64,000 nucleotides of DNA from CAWFGW01 sp963849955. GTDB lineage: Bacteria > Bacteroidota > Bacteroidia > Cytophagales > JAAEPT01. Position 1 is the stretch's first letter; each line of letters begins with the position of its first letter. Positions 17,692-27,000 of the stretch are shown here, one piece after another. Location: NCBI GenBank assembly GCA_963849955.1, contig CAWKJU010000015.1, positions 1 to 64,000 of the forward strand, given 5' to 3'. Below the pieces are notes generated by a model. That model saw only the letters and a program-made list of their open reading frames with translations. It made no database searches and was not told the origin of the DNA. The position numbers were made by a program, and so were the translations under genes.

Positions 17692-17727
17692 AATGAATAA
17701 AAGTTTTAGATTAGACTTTTATTCATT
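17692..17727. terminator. Stem-loop after gmhA
   Basis: AATGAATAAAAGT (17692-17704) and ACTTTTATTCATT (17715-17727) form a perfect 13-bp stem with a 10-base loop, between gmhA and comM. It has few G-C pairs and no following T-run, so it may mark an mRNA 3' end rather than a strong terminator. Confidence 0.5.
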
Positions 17728-17755
17728 ACTGTTTCACATTTTAAAATAGCTTCAA

Positions 17756-19291
17756 ATGCTTGCAAAAACCTATGGCGGTTCCGTTTATGGTGTCGATGCT
17801 TCCATTATCACGGTAGAGACCAACGTTACCCAAGGGACTAAATTTTATATGGTAGGTCTTCCTGACAATGCCGTAAAAGAAAGTGAACAACGGGTGGAGT
17901 CCGCAATTAAACACTATGGTTATTCGTTCCCACGACAAAAAGTAATCGTTAACCTTGCTCCTGCTGATGTTCGAAAGGAAGGTTCCTCTTATGATTTACC
18001 GTTAGCGCTAAGCATTCTTAAAGCTTCAGGACAAATTACTGCTGACGAGCTAGATAAATATATTATTATGGGAGAGCTGTCACTAGATGGTGAACTTCGC
18101 CCAATAAAAGGAGTGTTACCGATTGCCATTAAAGCTCGTAAAGAAGGATTAAAAGGTTTTATTCTACCCAAACAAAATGCTTCTGAAGCAGCCATTGTCA
18201 ATGATTTAGATATTATAGGTGTTGCAACACTGGAAGAAGCAATAGATCATTTATCTGGAATCAGCCTTATTACGCCAACCGTAAAAGACACCCGTGAAAT
18301 TTTCCAACATGATGCGCATGCTTTTAGTGTAGACTTTTCTGATGTACAAGGACAAGAATCGGTGAAGCGAGCTTTAGAAGTTTCAGCAGCTGGCGGTCAT
18401 AATGTGATTATGGTTGGTCCTCCTGGATCCGGTAAAACAATGTTAGCGCGTAGAATTTCAACTATCCTCCCTCCCATGACGTTGCATGAAGCGCTGGAGT
18501 CTACAAAAATCCACTCGGTAGCTGGTAAATTAGGAGAGGGTACTTCATTAGTTGCACAACGTCCATTTTGTTCACCACACCATACTTCTTCTGATGTTGC
18601 TTTGGTTGGAGGAGGAAACATCCCCCAACCAGGGCAAATTTCTTTAGCGCACAACGGCATCTTGTTTTTGGATGAATTACCTGAGTTTAAACGCACCGTA
18701 TTGGAGGTTTTACGCCAGCCACTAGAAGATAAAGTAGTCACGATTTCTCGCGCTAAAGCAACGGTACAATTCCCAGCTAACTTCATGTTAGTCGCCAGCA
18801 TGAACCCTAGCCCTTCGGGGGAATTTTATTCTACGGACGGCTCGCACCCTGATAGCCCTGCTGCAGTGCAAAAATATCTCAGTAAAATCTCAGGACCATT
18901 GCTCGACCGAATCGATATTCATGTAGAAGTGAACCCTGTTTCTTTTGAAAAAATGACAGGCGACCAAAAGACTGAATCAAGTGAAGAAATTCGCAAACGT
19001 GTAATTGCAGCACGCGAACGACAAATCGAACGGTTTAAAAACACCGAAATCCACTCCAACGCTATGATGTCCGCACCAATGGTTAAAGAGTATTGCAAAA
19101 TTAATTCGGCTGGAAAAGCACTATTGAAAACTGCGATGGAACGCTTAGGTTTATCGTCCCGTGCTTACGACCGTATTTTAAAAGTTTCGCGAACAATCGC
19201 TGATTTGTCAGGCAAAGACGATATCTTAGTAGAACATTTAGCCGAAGCCATCCAATATAGGAGTTTAGATCGTGGGGGTTGGTTGGGGTGA
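17756..19291 (+). CDS. comM: YifB/ComM-family Mg-chelatase-like AAA+ ATPase
   Basis: A 511-residue hexameric helicase-type ATPase. An N-terminal Lon-like domain (1-170, with DLPLALSILKASGQI) precedes the AAA+ core: Walker A GPPGSGKT (about 221-228), FCSPHHTSSDVALVGGG, Walker B ILFLDELPEF (about 301), and a C-terminal Mg_chelatase_C region (about 410-510, RVIAARERQIERF). In Vibrio and Haemophilus ComM drives branch migration when incoming DNA is integrated during natural transformation. It appears monocistronic. The presence of comM does not by itself prove competence. Confidence 0.93.
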   Translation: MLAKTYGGSVYGVDASIITVETNVTQGTKFYMVGLPDNAVKESEQRVESAIKHYGYSFPRQKVIVNLAPADVRKEGSSYDLPLALSILKASGQITADELDKYIIMGELSLDGELRPIKGVLPIAIKARKEGLKGFILPKQNASEAAIVNDLDIIGVATLEEAIDHLSGISLITPTVKDTREIFQHDAHAFSVDFSDVQGQESVKRALEVSAAGGHNVIMVGPPGSGKTMLARRISTILPPMTLHEALESTKIHSVAGKLGEGTSLVAQRPFCSPHHTSSDVALVGGGNIPQPGQISLAHNGILFLDELPEFKRTVLEVLRQPLEDKVVTISRAKATVQFPANFMLVASMNPSPSGEFYSTDGSHPDSPAAVQKYLSKISGPLLDRIDIHVEVNPVSFEKMTGDQKTESSEEIRKRVIAARERQIERFKNTEIHSNAMMSAPMVKEYCKINSAGKALLKTAMERLGLSSRAYDRILKVSRTIADLSGKDDILVEHLAEAIQYRSLDRGGWLG

Positions 19292-19377
19292 AAGAAACCG
19301 TTGAATTGAAATTTATACAAATGCGTTTTGCTATCGTAAGACTCGATTGGGAGTTGGGGGAAGTGTCTTTAATTCGT

Positions 19378-19893
19378 TTATTTCTTACCTATCAAATCCT
19401 CCATAATGTAGGTTTCTAGTTCTTTTTTATCTTTGAAGGTTCTGCCAAAACCAGTAGCATAGGGGATAAAATCAGGAACATAGCCTCTGGTTTTTTTTAC
19501 GTAAGTATATTTTGAATTTACGATAATAGTTGATGTTAAAAACCTATATGACTTCATACCCTCTCTATCGTCATCATTATTGTAAGTCAAAAAATAATAA
19601 GATTCTTCCTCTAAAACACAATCCGGAGTCACTTCAATTATATTATAATATGGATGAAAAACAGAATAGACATTAATACATTTCCCTATAGGAATATCAT
19701 GCATAGAATCTCTTGCATATATTAAGCTATCTATTTCTACTGTATAACATGTTCCTCCTCGATAGGAAGAATCTATTTTGCATAGATTCTCAGTAAGCGC
19801 AGTTCCTTTAAACACTAATGCTACCTCCTCTTTATTCGGTTGAGTTACATTAGCAGATATACAGAAAGAAAACAGGAAAAAAAGATGAATCAT
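19378..19893 (-). CDS. Small secreted protein, possible NTR/TIMP-like fold
   Basis: A 171-residue protein with an N-terminal signal peptide (about 1-15) and a mature part of alternating beta strands with four cysteines (in LCKIDSS, GGTCYTV, IGKCINV and PDCVLEE). The pattern FKGTA, then a strand with TCYTVEIDSL, IGKCINVYS, then SYYFLTYNND resembles the opening of the much larger protease encoded just upstream, and both recall the OB-fold NTR (netrin/TIMP-like) domains found in secreted bacterial proteins. This is my reading of strand and Cys spacing, not a proven match. The start overlaps the protease stop by 4 bp, so it is translated with it. Confidence 0.5.
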   Translation of the reverse strand: MIHLFFLFSFCISANVTQPNKEEVALVFKGTALTENLCKIDSSYRGGTCYTVEIDSLIYARDSMHDIPIGKCINVYSVFHPYYNIIEVTPDCVLEEESYYFLTYNNDDDREGMKSYRFLTSTIIVNSKYTYVKKTRGYVPDFIPYATGFGRTFKDKKELETYIMEDLIGKK

Positions 19894-22313
19894 AGTTTAA
19901 CTAGTTTACTTCGGTAAATATTCTCGTTACTTACTAGTTCTATTATATAATTGCCGGAAGGAATATGTTCTAAATCAATATACTGTTGACCGGCTATGTA
20001 ATTGATGTCAAAAACTTTACCGCTAATTGAAACAGCCCTTACTCTGCTTAAAAAACCCGTCACTTTTTCATCTATGTAAACCATCTCATTTGTAATAATA
20101 TTTGGTCTTATAGTTAATTTTTGCTCTAACAAATCCTGTTCTACATCAACCACTACACAGTGTAAAAAGTCATTACCAATATTCTCATAAGGACAAGCAG
20201 GGTTGAAGTTAAATGCGCGATCAATTGACAAACTTACATTAGCTCCTTCGATGGTGTAAGGTCCCGAAGTAACACTTCTAAATGACACATTACTATAAAA
20301 CATCAAATGTTCAGAATGGTCAATAGAAAGATCACTATTATTTACATGTCCTAGACCTATCGCATGACCTATTTCATGGAGTATGGTTCCTGTAATATCA
20401 ATTTGATTAGGTCCTCTTTCTATTGGGCTATTCCGATACCAAAATCGTGATTCCAGATTTCTATTAATTATTATGTCACTAAATTTAGTTACGTATTCTA
20501 TACCTCCAGTTGTACAAACTCCCGCTGCGTTAACAGTAGAAGCAATTGCATCTACTTTATTTGGTACTCCTAATCGGAATACATTTTGTTCAAAATCACC
20601 ATCTGCTAAAGCGTATTTATTGCCGTTCATTTCCAGTTCAATACCTATTCCCACGTTACAATTCCACTCTTTTATAGCCTCTACTATAGCGTTTAACAAA
20701 TTTGGTTTATCTAAGATTTCCTGTGTAATCTTAAATGTTCTTTTACCGTATATATCATCTGCTACTTTATGCGGTATACCTCTTACTTCATAAGACGAAG
20801 TAGCATTTAATAACGAATATTTGACTATTAACGGTTGGTTAGAAGTATTTTCCCAAATTGCACCGTAGTTTGAAACTTTAAAAGTTCCACTACCTGCTGC
20901 TCCAGTTATCGTTCCTCTTGATTTTGTAAAATGAGAAGGAACGATAACTTGAATCTCATTATCCGACCATGATTTTATATCAGCGTCATCTAATCCACCT
21001 ATAAAGGAGACTCCCCCTACATCTGAATCTCTGAATGATACATTTCCTTTTTTGTCACTCCCTCTTGATTTTCCGAAATTATACCCTTTTATGGTAAGTA
21101 ATGAGTTTGTTCCACCAGTTATTATTCGTGGGGTAAATGATTCTACAACGGGCTTCCCTACCACCTTGTCATACATAGAACCATTATAATCTACGCTGCC
21201 AAATTCCGACTCTCCAGCCCCAATGCTTGATGTCACGGAATATTCACCAAAAGAAAAATCAGGGATTTCAAAACGAATCCCACTTATTAGGTCAATCGAA
21301 GGTGAAACAACCGAATTGATACGTATTTTAAAGTGCATTAGTTGCTGGGGAGTTGATGTAACATAAGTTAAACCTGTTAAACTTCTATCAGGATAAGCTG
21401 ATAGATTTACCCCCAGAATATTCGGCTTGTCTTCGTTTATATAAAAATTGTAGTTTAACGGCTTATTAAATTCAGTACCACGAGTAAGTTCTAAATTACC
21501 ATTTGCAAATATTTTATCGCCAAAAGCATCATTATTATAATTTATTTGAATTGCGGCACTCATATAATAGGTAGGGGTACTTGAGGAAATGAGAATATCA
21601 AACTCAACATAGTCATTATTGTTTTCAAATGTATATTTATAATTATCAAACTCTAAGTCGTACGTAACTGTAGCTGCTAACCTCGCTGTACTCATTCTTT
21701 TTCGTTTTCTTGCATACTCTAACCTTGCATTGAACTTCTTTGTATTTGCCTCAATAATTTTTTCAAGCGAATCTGCGGGTAATGGCTCTACTCGTTTAAG
21801 CGTTCTACTTATTATTTTTAGAGGCAAGGAGGTGCATGGGTTCAATCCAAAAAATTTAAATTGATTTAATAATTCTTCTGGAGATTCAAAAACACTACCC
21901 AAACCTTGAGCATAAGGCATTTCTGTCTCGTTCAGAAATGATATGGCGGAATGTTCATTGAGTGGATAAAACGCCCCTTCATTTTCTGATAAAAATAAAA
22001 TAAATACTCCACCTAATCCATATTGTTGTGAATGAGAGTAAGAATGTATTAATCCTTCTAGTTCTCCCCCTAGAGTTTTTACAACTATTGAGTCTCTGGA
22101 AGTCCCCTTTAAATCACACGATACTTCTACTGTGTTATTGGTATAAATAAATCCATTTTCGTCCTTGGCACAAGTTTGTGAAACTACTTTTCCAAATACC
22201 ACATTACTAGAGTTATGAACAGCTTCTTTGATGTGATAATTGGTATTCACATCAGCTGTTGAGGCGAAAAAATTTAAGGAAAAAGTAATTAAAGTAGCTA
22301 AAAGATGTTTCAT
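19890..22313 (-). CDS. Secreted metzincin metalloprotease with IPT/TIG domain and T9SS sorting domain
   Basis: An 807-residue secreted protein. A signal peptide (1-20) is followed by an NTR-like strand domain (about 25-130), a central beta-rich region, an IPT/TIG immunoglobulin-like domain (about 386-490; ITGGTNSLLTIKGYNFG then IQVIVPSHFTKSRGTI), and a matrixin-like protease domain with HEIGHAIGLGH (about residues 645-655, HExxHxxGxxH) and a Met-turn HLMFYS about 20 residues later. The end (about 735-807) looks like a T9SS type-A sorting domain, finishing in SGNYIIELVSNENIYRSKLVKL-type strands. It is probably exported by T9SS and digests extracellular protein. An IS982 element lies 6 bp before its ATG, separating it from its native promoter. 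Confidence 0.82.
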   Translation of the reverse strand: MKHLLATLITFSLNFFASTADVNTNYHIKEAVHNSSNVVFGKVVSQTCAKDENGFIYTNNTVEVSCDLKGTSRDSIVVKTLGGELEGLIHSYSHSQQYGLGGVFILFLSENEGAFYPLNEHSAISFLNETEMPYAQGLGSVFESPEELLNQFKFFGLNPCTSLPLKIISRTLKRVEPLPADSLEKIIEANTKKFNARLEYARKRKRMSTARLAATVTYDLEFDNYKYTFENNNDYVEFDILISSSTPTYYMSAAIQINYNNDAFGDKIFANGNLELTRGTEFNKPLNYNFYINEDKPNILGVNLSAYPDRSLTGLTYVTSTPQQLMHFKIRINSVVSPSIDLISGIRFEIPDFSFGEYSVTSSIGAGESEFGSVDYNGSMYDKVVGKPVVESFTPRIITGGTNSLLTIKGYNFGKSRGSDKKGNVSFRDSDVGGVSFIGGLDDADIKSWSDNEIQVIVPSHFTKSRGTITGAAGSGTFKVSNYGAIWENTSNQPLIVKYSLLNATSSYEVRGIPHKVADDIYGKRTFKITQEILDKPNLLNAIVEAIKEWNCNVGIGIELEMNGNKYALADGDFEQNVFRLGVPNKVDAIASTVNAAGVCTTGGIEYVTKFSDIIINRNLESRFWYRNSPIERGPNQIDITGTILHEIGHAIGLGHVNNSDLSIDHSEHLMFYSNVSFRSVTSGPYTIEGANVSLSIDRAFNFNPACPYENIGNDFLHCVVVDVEQDLLEQKLTIRPNIITNEMVYIDEKVTGFLSRVRAVSISGKVFDINYIAGQQYIDLEHIPSGNYIIELVSNENIYRSKLVKL

Positions 22314-22319
22314 TTTGTA

Positions 22320-22334
22320 ACCCGTGGTGCATTA
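22320..22334 (+). repeat. IS982 left terminal inverted repeat
   Basis: ACCCGTGGTGCATTA, identical to the complement of 23290-23304, directly next to the target copy TTTGTA at 22314-22319. Confidence 0.93.
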
Positions 22335-22407
22335 ATAAACAAGAGATAAAAGTTGTGCAATTCACTGAATATCAGTAACTTATTGTAGTAACGACAAAAC
22401 AATAAGC

Positions 22408-23289
22408 ATGCACAACTTTCAAGCAAATTACGATAAAATTCTTAAAGTTTTAAGAACCAATTTCCCTTATGATTCCTACTTTCTTCAAAAAAGAAAACCA
22501 AAACTATCTGATTTAGAGATTGTTGCTATTGATTTCACTGCTCAATTTATGAGTATCGATAGTGAGCATCAACTATTTCGAGTATTGAATGGAATACAAT
22601 TCAAGAACCTCATTGACCGAAGTGTTTACAACAGAAGGAAAAGAAATCTAGCTGAGTTTATGGAACAAATCAGATTTACCCTATCAGAAAAATTTAACCA
22701 ATTTGAAGGATATTTCATTGTTGATTCCATGCCCTTGGAAGCCTGTAAATTAGCCAGAAGTTCTAGGTCAAAAATTTGTAAAGAATCCTTTCATTCTTCA
22801 CCTGATAAAGGGTTTTGTGCATCACAGCAACTTTACTATTATGGTTATAAACTTCATGCGGTATGCTCTGTTCAAGGTGTTTTTAAAAGCGTAGATATCA
22901 CCAAAGCTTCGGTTCATGATATTCATTATTTGAAAGATATTAAAACGCAACTTTCTGATTGTGTGCTACTTGGTGATAAAGGGTATGTAAGCCAAAAAGA
23001 ACAATTGGATCTGTTTGAAACAGCCAACATCAATTTACAAATACCCATGAGAAGTAATCAACAAGGTTTTCAAAAACAACCTTATGTGTTTAGAAAAACT
23101 AGAAAACGTATCGAAACATTGTTTTCGCAATTGTGTGATCAGTTTATGATTCGTAGAAATTACGCTAAAACATTTACAGGGTTTAAAACTAGAATTCTTT
23201 CTAAAATTACTTCCCTAACTTTGATTCAATTAATCAATAAATTTGAATTCAACAGGAATATTAATAACCTTAAAATTCAAATCACTTAA
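22408..23289 (+). CDS. IS982-family transposase
   Basis: A 293-residue DDE transposase. The catalytic residues are visible in VDSMPLEAC (Asp about 107), LLGDKGYVS (Asp about 191) and RKRIETLFSQL (Glu about 232), with the family stretch YYYGYKLHAVCS between the first two. Full length and uninterrupted, so probably active. Its N terminus (SDLEIVAIDFTAQFMSID) is the usual IS982 helical DNA-binding start. It occupies almost the whole element and ends one base before the right inverted repeat. Confidence 0.95.
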   Translation: MHNFQANYDKILKVLRTNFPYDSYFLQKRKPKLSDLEIVAIDFTAQFMSIDSEHQLFRVLNGIQFKNLIDRSVYNRRKRNLAEFMEQIRFTLSEKFNQFEGYFIVDSMPLEACKLARSSRSKICKESFHSSPDKGFCASQQLYYYGYKLHAVCSVQGVFKSVDITKASVHDIHYLKDIKTQLSDCVLLGDKGYVSQKEQLDLFETANINLQIPMRSNQQGFQKQPYVFRKTRKRIETLFSQLCDQFMIRRNYAKTFTGFKTRILSKITSLTLIQLINKFEFNRNINNLKIQIT

Positions 23290-23304
23290 TAATGCACCAC
23301 GGGT
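23290..23304 (-). repeat. IS982 right terminal inverted repeat
   Basis: Complement reads ACCCGTGGTGCATTA, matching the left end exactly; followed by the second target copy TTTGTA at 23305-23310. Confidence 0.93.
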
Positions 23305-23334
23305 TTTGTAGTATAAAAGTTTAGTAACAAAAAT

Positions 23335-23342
23335 CAAATATA
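23335..23342 (-). promoter_or_regulatory. Candidate native promoter (-7 box) of the metzincin gene
   Basis: On the minus strand this reads TATATTTG, an exact TAnnTTTG box. Without the IS element it would lie about 25 bp before the protease ATG. The IS982 copy now sits between it and the gene, so transcripts from here would have to cross 985 bp antisense to the transposase. No TTG is seen at the ideal -33 spacing. Confidence 0.4.
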
Positions 23343-23402
23343 TGAAAACATTCAATTTTCCGCACCTTTGTTTGAGCTTTTACAACTTTTCTAGGATAAA
23401 TT

Positions 23403-23436
23403 AAGAACCAATTGAGTAATTAGTCAATCGGTTCTT
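23403..23436 (-). terminator. Terminator hairpin overlapping the end of the 145-aa gene
   Basis: On the minus strand AAGAACCGATTGA pairs with TCAATTGGTTCTT (13 pairs, one G-T), followed by TTAATTT. The left arm spans the final codons and the hairpin encloses the stop codon of the small membrane-protein gene. Confidence 0.65.
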
Positions 23437-23857
23437 GGTTTTTATTGGTTGCACCCCCAATAATAAACACAGTCCCGACACCTAATCCAATAAACCCAGG
23501 AAAATAGTTTGCGCTGTATGGCGAAGCGTCACTTGCAAAGCCTCCCCCAATCTTACTTGCAACGCTTTGATATAATAAATACAACAAACTCCCAGTGACG
23601 ACTATTACTCCCACAGTAATGAAAGCGCTATTACCTTTGTTTTGAGTACTTGTACCCATAAAATCATTAAAATCCTGCATCGCAAGGATATCATTTTTTT
23701 GTTTGAATAGGTTTTTCACCTGCTGTAAATCGGGTTCATCAGCAACAGAAATTGAATTAAACACTAGATAATTTGTTTGTTGAACTTTGAGATCTTGACC
23801 AAAACAAGATTGACCACAAAAAATTAAAAACAGAATACAAGAAAAAGCAACTTTCAT
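23420..23857 (-). CDS. Secreted or membrane protein of unknown function
   Basis: The ATG at 23857 gives 145 residues beginning with a signal peptide (MKVAFSCILFLIFCGQSCFG); the frame is open to a TTG ten codons earlier, but this would put hydrophilic residues before the signal. After a polar region (about 20-75) come two hydrophobic segments (about 79-98 and 120-138) separated by a Gly/Ser/Ala-rich linker. I do not recognise the family. It is transcribed toward the metzincin gene, to which it was adjacent before IS982 inserted, but its own terminator suggests separate transcripts. Confidence 0.6.
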   Translation of the reverse strand: MKVAFSCILFLIFCGQSCFGQDLKVQQTNYLVFNSISVADEPDLQQVKNLFKQKNDILAMQDFNDFMGTSTQNKGNSAFITVGVIVVTGSLLYLLYQSVASKIGGGFASDASPYSANYFPGFIGLGVGTVFIIGGATNKNQEPID

Positions 23858-24086
23858 GAACAAGGGGTTAGTTATAGTTCTTATCAATTAAAACTTAGCT
23901 ACAAGCTATTACTCTTCCACTTTTTAACCAAAAATCTACACAAGTGCAAAACCTTAATCATAAGGCTTAATTTTGAACCTCACCCAATCATCAGTGCAAC
24001 TTTTCTTTCTCTTTGTTGAGATAAATTCATAGACTTGTAGCTTGGAAAAAAACTGTAATAACTGGGTCTAAGGACTTATAATAACT

Positions 24087-27000
24087 ATGCTATCTTACAA
24101 AAGAATTAATGACATTACGGGTTGGGTTGTATTCCTAATTGCAGCAGCGACATTTACATTAACCGTAGAGCCAACGGCCAGTTTTTGGGACTGTGGTGAA
24201 TTTATTGCTGTTTCTTATAAATTAATGACTCCACACCCTCCAGGCGCACCATTGTTTTTATTGGTTGGTCGCATTTTCTCTTTGTTTGCAGGTGGTGAAG
24301 CCTTATCTGCAGGAGCGAGTGAAGACGCGGCATTTTGGGTGAACATGGTGTCTGCAATGTCTAGTGCATTCACCATCTTATTCTTGTTTTGGTCGATTAC
24401 ACTTATCGCTAGAAAAGTTTTAAAAGTGGTTTATGACGAACCGACTATGGGTCAAACCTTGGCCATCATGGGTTCAGGTATTGTAGGAGCACTGGCTTAC
24501 ACCTTTTCTGATTCGTTTTGGTTTTCAGCCTCTGAAGCGGAAGTTTATGCTTTCTCAGCATTCTTTACCGCCTTTGTTTTTTGGGCTATATTAAAGTGGG
24601 AAGTAAAAGCTGACAACGAAGGTTCTGACCGATGGTTAATTCTTATCGCATACATGGTTGGTTTATCCATTGGCGTTCACTTATTGAACTTGGTAACTAT
24701 ACCAGCCATGGCATTTGTGTTTTATTACAGAAAATTCAAGCCAAGTATCACTGGTGCGCTCGCGACTTTAGCACTTAGCTCTGCTATTCTTGTGGTTATT
24801 TTAGTAATTATTATCCCTGGTATTCCAAGTGTGGCTGGATGGTTTGAAATCAAGTTTGTAAATGGTTTAGGACTACCTTTTAACTCTGGAATTATCTTTT
24901 TCGCAGTATTATTTATCGGTGTAATCACTTATGGCGTGATGTATTCCATTAAGCACAAAAAACGCTGGATGAACACTGCGCTGTTAAGTTTGATTTTTAT
25001 CCTAATTGGATATTCTACTTATTTCCTAATCATCATTCGTTCCAACTTCAACCCTCCAATTGATGAGAATGACCCTGAAGAGGTCACCAAGTTCGTTTCT
25101 TACTTAAAGCGTGAACAATATGGTGACAGACCATTGTTTTATGGACCACAATGGACTTCGCAAGTAGGTCGTTCGCCTGAGTCTGGTCAGTATTATGAAT
25201 ATGGTGATCCCATTTATCAAAGAGGTGAAGATGGTTATGAAATCTATGATTATAAAACCAACTACTATTACCCATCAAATCAGCAAACCCTATTTCCTAG
25301 GATGCATAGTAAGCAACCACATCATATACCTCAGTATGAAAGCTGGATGCGAGAACATGGCTATCGTTTTAAGGAAGGCAAATTACCTACTGGTGCACAA
25401 AACATACATTTTATGCTTAATCGTCAAATCGGCTTCTTCTATTGGCGTTATTTCCTTTGGAACTTTGTTGGTCGGGAAGGTGATATACAAGACAGTGGCG
25501 TATTGTGGTTTAGTAATGAAAAACTACCTGAGTTAATTCAAAGTGCGGCACGAAACCAGTTCTTTGCTTTACCATTAATTCTTGGATTATTAGGTGTGGC
25601 CTTCATAGGGGTGCGCGACAATAAAATGCTCCTAATTTTAGGGATGCTATGGTTTTTCACCGGAGCAGCAATTATCCTCTACTTAAACCCGCCTCCAATT
25701 GAACCGCGAGAGCGAGACTATGCCTATGCTGGCTCCTTCTATGCCTTCAGTTTCTTTATTGGATTAGGTGTATTGGCTTTATATGAACTGATTAAGGATT
25801 ATATCAAAAACACAAAAATAGCTGCTGGTTTAGCTACTGTTATTGGTTTAGTTATCCCAATAATTATGGGTGCTCAAGGTTGGGACGATCATGATCGCTC
25901 GAGCCGGTATCATTCTGTGGATTCAGCGAAAAACTTATTAGCATCTTGTGCTCCAAACGCCATTTTATTTACTGGTGGTGATAATGACACCTTCCCATTG
26001 TGGTATGTGCAAGAAGTGGAAGGTTTTAGAACCGATGTTCGTGTTTGTAACTTGTCATTATTAAATACTGATTGGTATATCGATCAAATGAAACGTAAAG
26101 CGTATGATTCGGAGCCGTTACCAATTCGTTTTGAACACAAAGATTACATTCAGGGAACCAACGACTACATTCAATATTACAACCAATCAAAAGAAGATAA
26201 GGCAATGAACTTAGATGCCTATTTGAATGCGGTTGAAAATAGAAGCAGACAAATTGGTCAGTATTCGCAAGTGGAAGAAATCGAAAAGTTCCAAACAGTA
26301 CTTCCTTCTAAGCAAGTGTATATTGCAACGGATGCTGAACAAATCAAAAACCTTGATTTTGTACCTGAGCAATTAAAACCTTTAGCGAAAAATACCCTGG
26401 AGTGGAAATTAAACCGAGGTGGAGGCATCGATAAAAAAGACTTGATCATGTTAGATATGATTACCAACATCAACAAAAATGGTTGGAAACGTCCAATTTA
26501 TTTCTCTACAACACTTTCATCCAGTAACTACATGGGCTTAAGGGATCACATGGTGTTGGAAGGCTTAGCATATCGCTTATTACCAATCAAACATGGTCGT
26601 TCGCAAGGAATAGTGAATTCAGATGTGATGTATGACAACATGATGAATAATTTCTATTGGAGAGAGATGGATAATCCAAACATCTTCTACGATGAAAATT
26701 ATAAACGTTTTGTATTCAACGCTCGAATGCAGTACATGCAGTTAGCTTTCGACTTAATTTCAAACGATAATGATAAAGAAAAAGCCAAGGCGGTCATTCA
26801 TAAAAGTTTGGAAGTAATGCCTGATAATGTATTTCCACACGACTACATCGGAGCTCAATTTGTAAGTTTATTGTTTGAAGTTGGTGACAAGGAAACAGCG
26901 AAAACGCTGGCTATGCAGATTGCACCTAGAACAAAAGAAATGTTGGATTATTATGTAAGCTCTCGAAATACTTCTAGTGCTGACTTCCAGCGTTATGCTT

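Larger units (their letters stand above)
22320..23304 (+). mobile_element. Complete IS982-family insertion sequence
   Basis: The element is 985 bp, bounded by perfect 15-bp inverted repeats ACCCGTGGTGCATTA (22320-22334 and complement at 23290-23304). A 6-bp target duplication TTTGTA flanks it (22314-22319 and 23305-23310). It contains one intact transposase gene. Terminal ACCC, one ORF of about 290 residues and short target duplications are typical of IS982. The undecayed ends and duplication suggest a recent insertion. The target lies in the 5' leader of the metzincin gene. Confidence 0.95.

Noticed and set aside
18397..18801. 134-codon minus-strand frame inside comM
   Set aside because: Shadow of the comM coding strand; it has no independent motif or start signal.
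23341..23403. Small plus-strand ORF of 20 codons after IS982 (MKTFNFPHLC...)
   Set aside because: Too short, no homologous feel, and it lies over the likely promoter region of the metzincin on the other strand.
23968..23975. TAATTTTG as promoter box of the GT117 gene
   Set aside because: It fits TAnnTTTG but lies 112 bp before the ATG and lacks a -33 TTG, so support is too weak.
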